DNA from: Microbacterium suwonense | GTDB lineage: Bacteria; Actinomycetota; Actinomycetes; Actinomycetales; Microbacteriaceae | Direction of reading: 5' to 3' | NCBI RefSeq assembly: GCF_030296555.1 | Contig: NZ_AP027728.1 | Location: forward strand, 2,108,001 to 2,172,000 | DNA: 64,000 nucleotides | Shown here: piece by piece, positions 58,401 through 64,000 of the stretch | How positions within the stretch are numbered: position 1 is the first letter of the stretch | Layout: every line of letters begins with the position of its first letter | Program-made: the position numbers and the translations under genes | Notes under the pieces: model-generated | Database searches by the model: none | What the model was told of the DNA's origin: nothing | The model's input: only the letters and a program-made list of their open reading frames with translations

Positions 58401-58439
58401 CGCACGATGGCGCCATAACGACGCGAGCACTCCCCTCAT
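52425..58439 (-). CDS. Giant surface protein: propeller-like, Ig/cadherin-like and FN3 domains (module B)
   Basis: 2004 residues from the ATG at 58439 (GGGGAGGG about 8 nt upstream); in-frame codons further up lie in the promoter. A membrane segment (about 12-35) is followed by a propeller-like region (LDDGGVWVTNSDDLLVGHLN onward, to about 400) with a CDDG-type Cys pair. The Ig/cadherin-like array has (V/L)LENDxDPDG loops, and about six FN3 domains follow. The C-terminal Cys domain (CGKLCYFVQLTTKDLPAGTY) differs from the module A one but has a similar Cys count. The architecture matches the FN3 protein of bifidobacterial PFNA clusters in outline. It has no LPXTG. It heads module B, with paired operator-like sites upstream. 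Confidence 0.88.
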   Translation of the reverse strand: MRGVLASLWRHRATTSSAAALTAAAVAITTLALVYPGVPTADLDLDDGGVWVTNSDDLLVGHLNHPSRLLDAAVRTTFADFDVLQDGEHVLVLDRAGGTASPVDPATATLIGEQALPERSSIALGADTIAVAGGGLLHAVDFDGLIGASFDKDGALAEVGTDAVVAVSFDGSRVVAASATEKTLITADAHGDDVRTTSLKELSDEAELQVATIGDRAVVFDSTAGVLYADGGIRIDVEGAKGAELQQSSAQNDAVYLASKTGLIRQPLDGGTAQKVADVPGAAPSAPVWLNGCAYAIWDDGRYVRDCDDGAADAEVRIELSGDATPVLRVNRRVVVVNDTRSGTVWVVNEKAERVDNWKDVLPQTSDDQDEQESEDERPQFDIPERSAENHPPVAVDDSYGIRPGRTTILRVTENDSDPDGDLLAASLKGAAPAGFDISPVLGGAGLQVSIPANAQGTQTFRYQVDDGRSGTAEATVKLTVRASDDNDPPKQDRPRTLQVEAGSTVTYPALEGWQDPDGDDIFLSGARVDGGDVISYRPNGVIEYNAASRVLGIKEVTLTVSDGRKTADGVLRVDVRAKGSLNPVANADRVSATAGRPLLVRPLGNDVSPSGESLRLTRVDQTAGVRVALDVTTDSFEFEAKSAGVYYVQYMVTAGPRSAVGIVRVDVVPDEEGGAAPIAARDTALLPTGRSVLVDVLANDEDPSGGILVVQSARVQAGSGISIEVLDHSILRIADVAGLSSPVVLDYTVSNGSRSAIGQVVVVPVPLTDSLRPPVAVDDTATVRVGDVVTVSVLENDYHPDNDVITLEPKLVEENVGDGIVFVDGDRIRLQAGSEPGMAYVTYEVSDSQGNKDAGYVKVQVLPEDAAANSAPRPKPVISRVISGSTVRIPVPLEGIDPDGDSVEIIGLGSNPTLGTVEVGDSWLTYRAYDDAAGRDTFTYVVRDRLGATATNTVTVGIAPPGVDNQAPYAVKDVLRVRPGREVAVPVTVNDTDPDGDDIAIVTDGLTVPEGISASVIGGRVSFTAPREEGEWTITYTISDTFGATAQGVLLVVVDEDALLLAPVARDDRVQLASLTGSMVKVSVLENDEDPDGTVEALDVQVFDAAASVRAGGVVEIPVEASPQIVRYSVTDADGGVGQAFIFVPGIDRMLPTLKSADPVVVTSGETVQIRLADHVLVREGRSPRVALADSIRTAHSDGAPPLKSADVFEYTSAEGYYGPDSIGAQITDGTGPDDPEARTAYVSIPITVLPAVNQSPLVRSASVEVAPGEGAVTVNLLKLTRDPDEGDLKRIRYSVEGAVPAGYSASISGDTLSIKADADVEPGSSEQVTIKADDQSSEPGTGVITITAVASQRPLPVANDDAVPNATAGAAVTVNVLANDFNPYQGERPLEVLSARVDTAGAHEARVQGDKVVVTPAPDFHGTLIVTYRIADATKAADRQAEAKITLTVRGRPDAPGTPTVTSVQDRTVVLSWAPPANNGSPITGYEVRSQDGYAKACASTTCTLGGLTNDVTYRFQVLAVNGVGTSDPSPLSAEARPDARPDTPAPPTLAFGDGELTVTWVTPHTNGSPVLDYDLEISPAPLFGPNQKTKVAGNSLVWKGLKNSQAYQVKVRAYNRALEPSEWSGKSASMIPAGKPDAPGRPQTSPATPVGDQAQITVSWAPPADDHGDAVSGYTLLVRHNGTTKQIPVSGTSQNVQVATSESDYVFAVIAHNKAGDSAASADSAPRRGATAPGAPTGVTLTPGDRSVKVAFVPGALNGNRAGEITYHYKVNQTGTQGTITSGGSIGGLTNGTSYTVNVWATSSVQGVTQSGQATSNAAVPFGKPIITLQGVDRQNNAVRFRWNVNANGSPLTAATPGQAGDNSEVVSGLKPGQSTTLNVSYTNAAGTSTASWSGQANDPPPPPPPTGTVSKGGSAEGQPLTDGTGKCGKLCYFVQLTTKDLPAGTYQVQCWSTHDSSGPWRDGQVTLNAGRTQLPCIFGFPGEKVWVVVVGKFTTAKVTW

Positions 58440-58819
58440 CGCGAGACCCTCCCCTTCGACGCCACCAGGGCACAGCGTCACTCCATCACGGTGCTCCCCA
58501 TCCGGCGATGGGGAATATCCCACAGAGATGGGGAATATCACCCATCGCCAGAGCACACGCCTGCGCGGATCGGGATTCCACACAGGCTTCGGTTCCCTCA
58601 GGAAACCAGCAATCCCGCGGTTTTCTCGTTCGAAACCATCCGAACCGGAAATCTCGGAAAAATCGTCCGCACCCGTCACAGTCCGACAGACCGGGTGGAC
58701 GCCTCGATCCGCCGGTGGTATCCATGAGTCACACCGTTGCTGGGGACAGACCACAGGCCGAAAAGGGCTCAGGGCATGGCCCTCATACCCATACCTGACG
58801 CGCCCGAGGTTCATTCCCG
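58440..58819. promoter_or_regulatory. Divergent promoter region with overlapping inverted repeats
   Basis: This 380-bp gap separates the module B surface protein (minus) from the HTH-DUF2690 gene (plus). Between 58495 and 58546 there is a perfect 8-bp inverted repeat, tccccatc at 58495-58502 and gatgggga at 58507-58514, followed by two direct copies of gatggggaatat, at 58507 and 58527. The second copy forms an atgggg...cccat palindrome. The sites lie 56-107 bp before the minus-strand start and about 270 bp before the plus-strand one. Nothing else is recognised in the gap. Confidence 0.55.
58507..58546. promoter_or_regulatory. Palindromic operator-like sites 7 and 8 (tandem)
   Basis: Two copies of gatggggaatat spaced 20 bp apart (58507 and 58527), about two helical turns, so bound dimers would lie on the same face. 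The second is followed by caccatc-like symmetry (cccatc at 58541-58546). Confidence 0.55.
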
Positions 58820-59730
58820 ATGACTGATGACGTACCCGATCTCGATGGCTCCGAAGCATCCGCCCTCGAAGACTCTGTCACCGACTTCGCCGCTGATCTG
58901 CGTGCGCTGCGTTTGAACGCCGACAGCCCCACGCTGTCGCGACTGCAGAACGAGACCGGTGTGTCCAAGAGCGTGCTCTCCAGTGCTCTGGGCGGCAAAC
59001 AACTTCCATCAGCCCGGACGGTGAACCGCCTGGTCAAGGCTCTGGGCGCCGACACAGCTCCCTGGGTGCAACGACGGGACGCACTGGCGACGACCGGGGT
59101 CGCATCCCTGAGCGCTGACTCCATCGAGCGACTCCGCCTCTCCCCGTCGACGCAGCACCTGGTCACTCCGTCCGTGGAGCCATCCTCACGACGCTCCTCC
59201 TCTCTGCGACCCGCATTGGCCCTCTCGCTCGCTTTCCTGCTCGGCATCGTTGTCGCCTCAGCCATCAGCTGGGGCGTGACGGCTGCAGCCGTGACACAGG
59301 CGCGCGACGACGGCGCCGCAGCCGCACGCCGGGCGCTCATGCAAGAGCCGATCAGCTCACACGCCCAGATCAACGTGAGCAACGGAGTAGATCCTGCGCT
59401 GAGTCCGTGCGTGAACGATGCGAAGGTCGCCACGGCATCCAATCGCACGAACAACACGAAGCTCGAGATCATCTGGTCCAACAAGTGCTACGCGGGCTGG
59501 GCCCGCATCACTCGTTACGACGAGAAGTTCTCCGGGAACTCGATGACCGTCTCGATCTATCCCGAGACGGCCGCGCAGGGACCCGATCGGCAGTCGGCGA
59601 CGGAGCCGAACGTGCAGAGCGCATACACGACCCTGGTCGTCCGCCCCACCCCGAGACCCGGCTCTGTGCTGTCGGCAGCATCACGCTGGCCGGTGAGAGC
59701 ATCGATCTCGGCGAGCCCCTCTGCACCTGA
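58820..59730 (+). CDS. XRE-type HTH, membrane helix and DUF2690 protein (frame break)
   Basis: About 303 residues restored; a C is missing near 59643-59651, and restoring it gives the tail RLCAVGSITLAGESIDLG ending at 59730. N-terminal helix-turn-helix (about 25-80; LSRLQNETGVSKSVLSSALG), one membrane helix (about 133-155), and an extracytoplasmic DUF2690 domain with conserved Cys and a LEIIWSNKCYAGWARI motif. A membrane-bound one-component regulator could join an outside signal to the divergent module B promoter; this is inferred from position. Without the repair the frame runs on into unrelated sequence. Confidence 0.75.
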
Positions 59731-59772
59731 CCCACAGCTGACACCAGCGCGACGGGGTCAGTCCTCTCCTCT

Positions 59773-59858
59773 CCGCCGAGACCCCTCAGCAGCGCCGACA
59801 CCCCTCCTGAGATGCGCTGCTCAGGAGGGGTGTCGGCGACCAGGAGGGGTCTCGGCGG
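59773..59858. terminator. Nested double inverted repeat, bidirectional terminator
   Basis: Inner perfect 18-bp arms (59793-59810 and 59821-59838; loop gatgcgctgc) sit inside perfect 15-bp outer arms (59773-59787 and 59844-59858). It lies between convergent genes. The stem is long and GC-rich but has no T tract, so it may also be an intergenic repeat element used as a terminator. Confidence 0.75.
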
Positions 59859-59863
59859 GAGGA

Positions 59864-61924
59864 TCAGGCGCGCTTGCGCTGGGCGCGCAGCGCCTTCTCG
59901 GAGACGGGCGCCTCGCCGGATGCCTCCAGCGCCGCGTAGTGCGCGCGGGCCTCATCCTGGCGCTGCTGCTCGATGCCGCTGGCGATGGGGGCGCGCACGT
60001 GCTCGGGCTCGTACCCGAAGGCGCCGACCAGGTCGAGGGCGTGCGGACGAAGCCGCAGGCAGAGCCGGTCGATGTAGCTCGACACCGCGGCGGCGCGCTG
60101 GGTCGACAGCCGCCCGTTGATCAGGTGCCAGGCCAGGTGCTTCTCGACCAGGGTCAGCCCGAACAGGTCGCGCAGCCAGGTGAGCACCGTGCGCGTCGAC
60201 TCGTCCTCCATCGCGTTGACCGCATCCGTGAACGCCTCCCACTGCAGCAGCTCACCGTGCGCGCGGGCGGCCTCGATCAGCTCGGCCTGGTTCTCGTTGA
60301 ACAGCTTCTCGCCGAGCACCTTGTCCTTGCCGGCCGGGCGCAGCCGCCCGGCGATGTCGGCGACCATCTGCTGCACGCGCTCGGTGAGCAGCTCGTGCTG
60401 CTGCTCCTCGCGCAGCCCCAGCTCGACCGAGCGGGCGGTGGATCCCAGATCCGCAACGGCCTGCCCCAGAGCGCGCAGACCCGCCCCGTGGAACACCTTG
60501 CCGGCCGTCTGCCCGACGGCGTACTTGGCGAGCGCCGCGGCATCCTTGCCCTTGAACTGCGCGGCGAAGTCGGTGAGCAGCCGCTTGCCGACCAACTGCA
60601 GCAGCACGTTGTTGTCGCCCTCGAAGGTGACGTAGACGTCCAGATCGGCACGCAGCCCGACCAGCCGGTTCTCGAACATGAAGCCCGCGCCGCCGCACGC
60701 CTCGCGCGCCTCCTGCAGGGTGTCGAGGGCATGCCAGGTCGACAGCGGCTTGAGTGCGGCCGCGAGCGTCTCGAGGTCCTCGCGGTCCTCGGGGGTGTCT
60801 GTGCGGCCCGAGAAGACGCCGTCGAACTTCTGCAGGAACTCGTCGTGCGCGAAGATCTGCGCATAGGTGGTGGCCAGTCGCGGCAGCAGGCGCCGCTGGT
60901 GCTTGCCGTAGTCCAGCAGCACGGTCTCCTCGCCGTCGGCGCCGTCGAACTGCCGGCGCTGCGACCCGTAGGTGATCGCGATGTGCAGGCCCAGAGCGGA
61001 TGCCCAGGATGCGGCGCCGTCGAGGGAGACGCGCCCCTGCACGAGCGTGCCCAGCATGGTGAAGAAGCGCCGGCCGGGGCTCTCGATCTTGCTGGAGTAG
61101 GTGCCGTCGACGGCGACGTCACCGTAGCGGTTGAGCAGGTTCGTGCGCGGGATGCGCACGTGGTCGAAGCTGAGTCGGCCGTTGTCGATGCCGTTCAGCC
61201 CGCCCTTGAGCCCGTCGTCCTCCCGTCCGATGCCGGGCAGGTCATTGCCGTCCTCGTCGCGCAGCGGCACATAGAAGCAGTGCACGCCGTGGTTCACACC
61301 GTTCGTGATCAGCTGAGCGAACACCGTCGCGGCGATGCCGTGCAGCGCGGCGTTGCCGAGGAACTCCTTCGTCGCCGCGCGGAACGGCGTGTTGATGACG
61401 AACTCCTCGGCATCCGGGTCGTACGTCGCGGTGGTTCCGACGGCGGCGACGTCGGAACCGTGACCGATCTCGGTCATGGCGAAGGCCCCGGGGATGGAGA
61501 GGTCCATGATTCCGGGCAGCCACTTCCGGTGGTGCTCCTCGGTGCCCAGCTGCAGCACCGCGCCGCCGAACAGCCCCCACTGCACGCCCGATTTAATCTG
61601 CAGACTCGGGTCGGCGGCGACGAGCTCCTCGAAGCCGGCGATGTTCCCGCCGTTGTCCTCGTCGCCGCCGAAGCTCTTCGGGAACGCCCGATGCACGGCG
61701 CTGTTCTCCACCAGCAGGTGCAGCTGGGTGAGCACGCGCTCACGGTGCTCGTCCTTGCCCAGGCTGTCGTCGCGCCAGAACGCGGGATCCTTGATCATCT
61801 CGCGCGCCTCGCGGCGGGTGTGCGCCCAGGTGCCCAGCAACAGCTCGTTGACGCGGGCGACGTCGATGCGCGCGCCGTCGGCGAGCGCGGTGTCGGCGGT
61901 GGGGCGGATGGCTGCGTCGACCAT
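59864..61924 (-). CDS. Acyl-CoA oxidase/dehydrogenase family protein
   Basis: 686 residues from the ATG at 61924 (GAGAGGA about 7 nt upstream). It catalyses the first oxidation step of fatty acyl-CoA breakdown with FAD. Features of the long acyl-CoA oxidase group are visible: TEIGHGSDVAAVGTTATY, an acyl-CoA-binding FDHVRIPRTNLLNRYGDV, and ACGGAGFMFENRL with the region of the flavin and adenine contacts. It lies alone, downstream-facing from the nested terminator. It has no link to the secretion locus. Confidence 0.9.
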   Translation of the reverse strand: MVDAAIRPTADTALADGARIDVARVNELLLGTWAHTRREAREMIKDPAFWRDDSLGKDEHRERVLTQLHLLVENSAVHRAFPKSFGGDEDNGGNIAGFEELVAADPSLQIKSGVQWGLFGGAVLQLGTEEHHRKWLPGIMDLSIPGAFAMTEIGHGSDVAAVGTTATYDPDAEEFVINTPFRAATKEFLGNAALHGIAATVFAQLITNGVNHGVHCFYVPLRDEDGNDLPGIGREDDGLKGGLNGIDNGRLSFDHVRIPRTNLLNRYGDVAVDGTYSSKIESPGRRFFTMLGTLVQGRVSLDGAASWASALGLHIAITYGSQRRQFDGADGEETVLLDYGKHQRRLLPRLATTYAQIFAHDEFLQKFDGVFSGRTDTPEDREDLETLAAALKPLSTWHALDTLQEAREACGGAGFMFENRLVGLRADLDVYVTFEGDNNVLLQLVGKRLLTDFAAQFKGKDAAALAKYAVGQTAGKVFHGAGLRALGQAVADLGSTARSVELGLREEQQHELLTERVQQMVADIAGRLRPAGKDKVLGEKLFNENQAELIEAARAHGELLQWEAFTDAVNAMEDESTRTVLTWLRDLFGLTLVEKHLAWHLINGRLSTQRAAAVSSYIDRLCLRLRPHALDLVGAFGYEPEHVRAPIASGIEQQRQDEARAHYAALEASGEAPVSEKALRAQRKRA

Positions 61925-62102
61925 GACGGTTCCTCTCGGCAGGGAGCGGGGATGCCTCAATGGTAGGTCTGCGACAACAGCGGGTGAACTCGACTGTGGA
62001 TCATTCACAAATTACGCGCGCCGCGGCGTCCGCCTGCGTTGTGGCCAGTCCACAGCATCCGGATGCCGACGCTCAGCCGATCCCCCATCGCCGGCCGGCA
62101 CC

Positions 62103-62127
62103 GGGCGCCCGGCATCACCGGACGCCC
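62103..62127 (-). terminator. Hairpin after metQ
   Basis: Arms gggcgcccgg and ccggacgccc around catca give a 10-bp stem with one G-T pair, 7 bp downstream of the metQ stop. No T tract follows, as is common in high-GC actinomycetes. Confidence 0.5.
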
Positions 62128-62133
62128 CGTGCA

Positions 62134-62946
62134 TCACCAGGCGGTCTGGATGGTGCCGTTGCCCTCGATGACCTCGCGCACCTGATCGCTCGTGAACGCC
62201 TTCTTCAGCGCGGCCGTCGCGGCACTGTCGGCATCCTTCTGCTGCACGACGAGGTTGAGGGCGAAGCGATCGTCGAGCTCGGTGATCAGGCCGTCCTTCT
62301 GCGGCGTCAGCCCCAGCGCGATGATGTGCGAGGGCCACTGGAAGACCAGGTCGGCCTCCTCGTAGGCGGCGTTCAGCGAGGCGATCGGCACCTGCAGGAA
62401 CTCGACGTGCTTGGGGTTGTCGACGACATCCTTCACCGTCGCGTCGTAGGGGTCGACCGCAGGGTCCAGTGCGATCACATCGTGCGCGGCGAGCAGCTTG
62501 AGCGCCCGTCCGGTGTTCGACGGGTCGTCGGGGATCGCGACGGTCGCGCCGTCGGGCAGGTCGGCGATGTCGTCCAGCGTCTTGGAGTAGAACGCGATCA
62601 GGAAGTTGTACACCGGCTGCACACCGACGAGCGTGCCGTCGTTGCCCTCGTTGAAGGTCTCCATATAAGGGATGTGCTGCGAGAAGTTCGCATACACGTC
62701 GCCGGAGTTCAGGATCGTGTTGGCGGTGATGTAGTCGCCCACCTCGACCAGCTCCACCTCATAGTCACCCTCGATGGCCTCACCGGCGGCCTTCACGACA
62801 TCCGTCATCGGCGCCTGCACGGCGGCGACCTTGAGCGTCTGGGGTGCGGGCACGGCATCCGAGCTGTCGGTGTCCGGTGCACTGCACCCTGCCAGCAGGA
62901 CGGATGCTCCGATGGCGGCGATGATGCCGAGGCGACGAGCGCGCAT
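62134..62946 (-). CDS. metQ: MetQ-type methionine-binding lipoprotein
   Basis: 270 residues. A lipoprotein signal with the lipobox LLAGC (Cys21) anchors it to the outer face of the membrane. NlpA/MetQ features follow: LKVAAVQAPMTDVVKAAGEA, DYITANTILNSGDVYANFSQ and FQWPSHIIALGLTPQKDG. It captures methionine for the ABC importer encoded just upstream by metN and metI. It begins 29 bp after metI. Confidence 0.93.
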   Translation of the reverse strand: MRARRLGIIAAIGASVLLAGCSAPDTDSSDAVPAPQTLKVAAVQAPMTDVVKAAGEAIEGDYEVELVEVGDYITANTILNSGDVYANFSQHIPYMETFNEGNDGTLVGVQPVYNFLIAFYSKTLDDIADLPDGATVAIPDDPSNTGRALKLLAAHDVIALDPAVDPYDATVKDVVDNPKHVEFLQVPIASLNAAYEEADLVFQWPSHIIALGLTPQKDGLITELDDRFALNLVVQQKDADSAATAALKKAFTSDQVREVIEGNGTIQTAW

Positions 62947-62975
62947 GATTCCTTCTCTCTGTGTAGATGGCGTGT

Positions 62976-63646
62976 TCAACGATGATCCAGTCGCACGGAC
63001 GTGCGGTGGCCGACGGCCTGGATGGCCAGCACGCACACGATGATGATGACGATGACGAGGTACATCAGGTTGTCGTTGTAGACCTGGTAGCCATAGCGCA
63101 TCGCGAAGTCTCCGATGCCGCCGCCGCCCACCACGCCCAGCACGGTGGAGTACGACAGCAGGCTGATCGCGGCAGAGGTCAGCGCGTAGACCAGCCCCGA
63201 GCGCGCCTCGGGCAGCAGCATTCGGAACACCGCCTGCGGAACCGTCGCGCCCAGTGCCCGCGCGACCAGCGGGATGCCGGGCTGGATCTCGCGCAGGATC
63301 TGCTCGGTGAGCCGCGCATAGATCGCCACCGCGACGAAGCACAGGGGAAGGTGGCCGCAGGCGTGCCGAAGCTGGTGCCGATCACCGCGCGGGTGAACGG
63401 GATGAAGAAGACCACCAGCAGCAGGAACGGGAAGGAGCGGACGACGTTGATGTACAGGTCGGCGATCAGGTTGACCACCCGGTTCTCGGCGATGCCGCCG
63501 CGCTGGGTGAGGTACACGGTCATGCCCAGGGGCAGGCCGATGAGCACCGCCGCGAGCAGAGACACCAGCATCATGTAGCCGGTCTCGGCCATCGACTTCA
63601 CGATGTCGGGGCCGTACTCGGCGAGCAGGTCAGTGAGCCACGTCAT
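62976..63646 (-). CDS. metI: MetI-type ABC transporter permease (frame break)
   Basis: About 223 residues restored; a C is missing in the run near 63343-63347, where ATFPLCFVAVAIYARL becomes continuous. Five membrane helices and the EAA-type loop (EQILREIQPGIPLVARALGA) are typical of MetI. It forms the membrane channel of the methionine importer. The start overlaps the metN stop by ATGA. Confidence 0.9.
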
Positions 63647-64000
63647 GACATCAGCTCCCGCTTGACCTGCTCGTAATAAGTCGGCAGAGTGCGATCGGCG
63701 GCCGTGCGCACGATCGGGAACACCTCGCGCAGCCGCCCCTTCTCCAGCAGCGCGGCACGGTCGCAGAGCACCTTGACCACGTCGAGGTCGTGCGTGATGA
63801 CGATCACCGTGGTGCCGAGTTTCTCTCGGGCGTCCGCCAGCACCCGCAGCACGTCACCGGTGGTGGAGGCGTCCAGCGACGAGGTGGGCTCGTCGCACAG
63901 CAACAAGGGCGGTCGGGTGACCAACGCGCGGGCCAGGCCGACCCGCTGCCGTTCGCCGCCGCTGAGCTGGGCCGGGAAGTGGTCGGCTCGGTGTGCGAGG
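63643..64000 (-). CDS. metN: MetN-type ABC transporter ATPase, C-terminal part
   Basis: About 118 residues are visible; the N-terminal part with Walker A lies beyond the right edge. The signature QLSGGERQRVGLARAL, Walker B LLLCDEPTSSLD, and the switch His in VIVITHDLDVV are present. It powers methionine import with MetI and MetQ. The C-terminal regulatory ACT-like domain of long MetN proteins is absent: the protein ends 33 residues after the H-loop helix. Confidence 0.9.
   Translation of the reverse strand, partial: LAHRADHFPAQLSGGERQRVGLARALVTRPPLLLCDEPTSSLDASTTGDVLRVLADAREKLGTTVIVITHDLDVVKVLCDRAALLEKGRLREVFPIVRTAADRTLPTYYEQVKRELMS

Noticed and set aside
20045..58439. LPXTG or sortase-type anchoring of the giant surface proteins
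   Set aside because: Neither C-terminus has a sorting motif, hydrophobic stretch or basic tail; the N-terminal hydrophobic segment is the only likely anchor.
59731..61966. Open continuation of the HTH-DUF2690 frame to about 1048 codons
   Set aside because: The extension runs antisense through the acyl-CoA oxidase gene after a single-base deletion; the DUF2690 domain is completed in the neighbouring frame at 59730.
447..63347. Programmed ribosomal frameshifting at the frame breaks
   Set aside because: Sixteen unrelated genes are affected, including metI and eccC, without a shared slippery heptamer or downstream structure; deletion errors are simpler.
1..64000. tRNA, rRNA, CRISPR arrays, insertion sequences, attachment sites, riboswitches
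   Set aside because: No cloverleaf, spaced direct-repeat array, transposase or integrase was recognised by eye. The metNIQ genes have their upstream region outside the window, so a leader element there cannot be judged.

Overview
The window is high-GC DNA from an actinomycete. Codon use, the ESX/type VII secretion genes, the PknB-type kinases and the DUF2510, DUF2690 and DUF4190 proteins point to the Microbacteriaceae (Microbacterium-like). This is inferred from gene content; no rRNA or other marker gene is present.

Almost everything from 1 to 58.4 kb forms one locus, read mostly right to left on the minus strand. It combines a type VII secretion system (T7SS) with two copies of a cell-surface/phospho-signalling module. 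Module B (58439 down to 43364) contains a giant propeller/Ig/FN3 surface protein, a MoxR ATPase, a DUF58 protein, a transglutaminase-like membrane protein, a PP2C phosphatase, an FHA protein, a Ser/Thr kinase and an FHA/winged-helix protein. It runs straight into the secretion ATPase EccC (43367-38959). Module A (26136 down to 9404) has the same order plus an RDD-FHA protein, and is followed by EccD, EccB and the mycosin protease (9321-5376). The T7SS core is therefore divided between the ends of the two modules, and no EccE is seen. The modules resemble the kinase/FN3/AAA-ATPase (PFNA) cluster known from bifidobacteria.

Between the modules (38850-26287) are the probable substrates and accessories: a WXG100 protein, two proteins that share a WXG100-like N-terminus but differ at the C-terminus (one ends in a CHAP peptidoglycan-hydrolase domain), a small hypothetical protein, a DUF805-FHA protein, a PknH-like sensor protein, four proteins with a variant leucine-rich-repeat (LRV-like) N-terminal module, a methyltransferase and the DNA-repair glycosylase Tag. 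To the left of the mycosin (5268-1) is a second substrate-like group: a tandem YbaB protein, an EspC-like coiled-coil protein, a WXG-like protein, another FHA/winged-helix protein and a DUF2510 membrane protein.

A palindrome of the form ATGGGGA-N4-TCCCCAT, or a degenerate version, lies 45-90 bp before seven start codons in the locus. It may mark a common regulon. Overlapping stop/start codons (ATGA, GTGA, TGATG) link most genes within each unit.

Right of 58.8 kb are a membrane-anchored HTH-DUF2690 protein, a nested hairpin terminator, an acyl-CoA oxidase and a metNIQ methionine importer cut by the window edge.

Caveat: at least 16 reading-frame breaks are each repaired by adding one base, mostly to G or C runs. 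They look like sequencing or assembly deletions, so the coordinates given span the restored genes.
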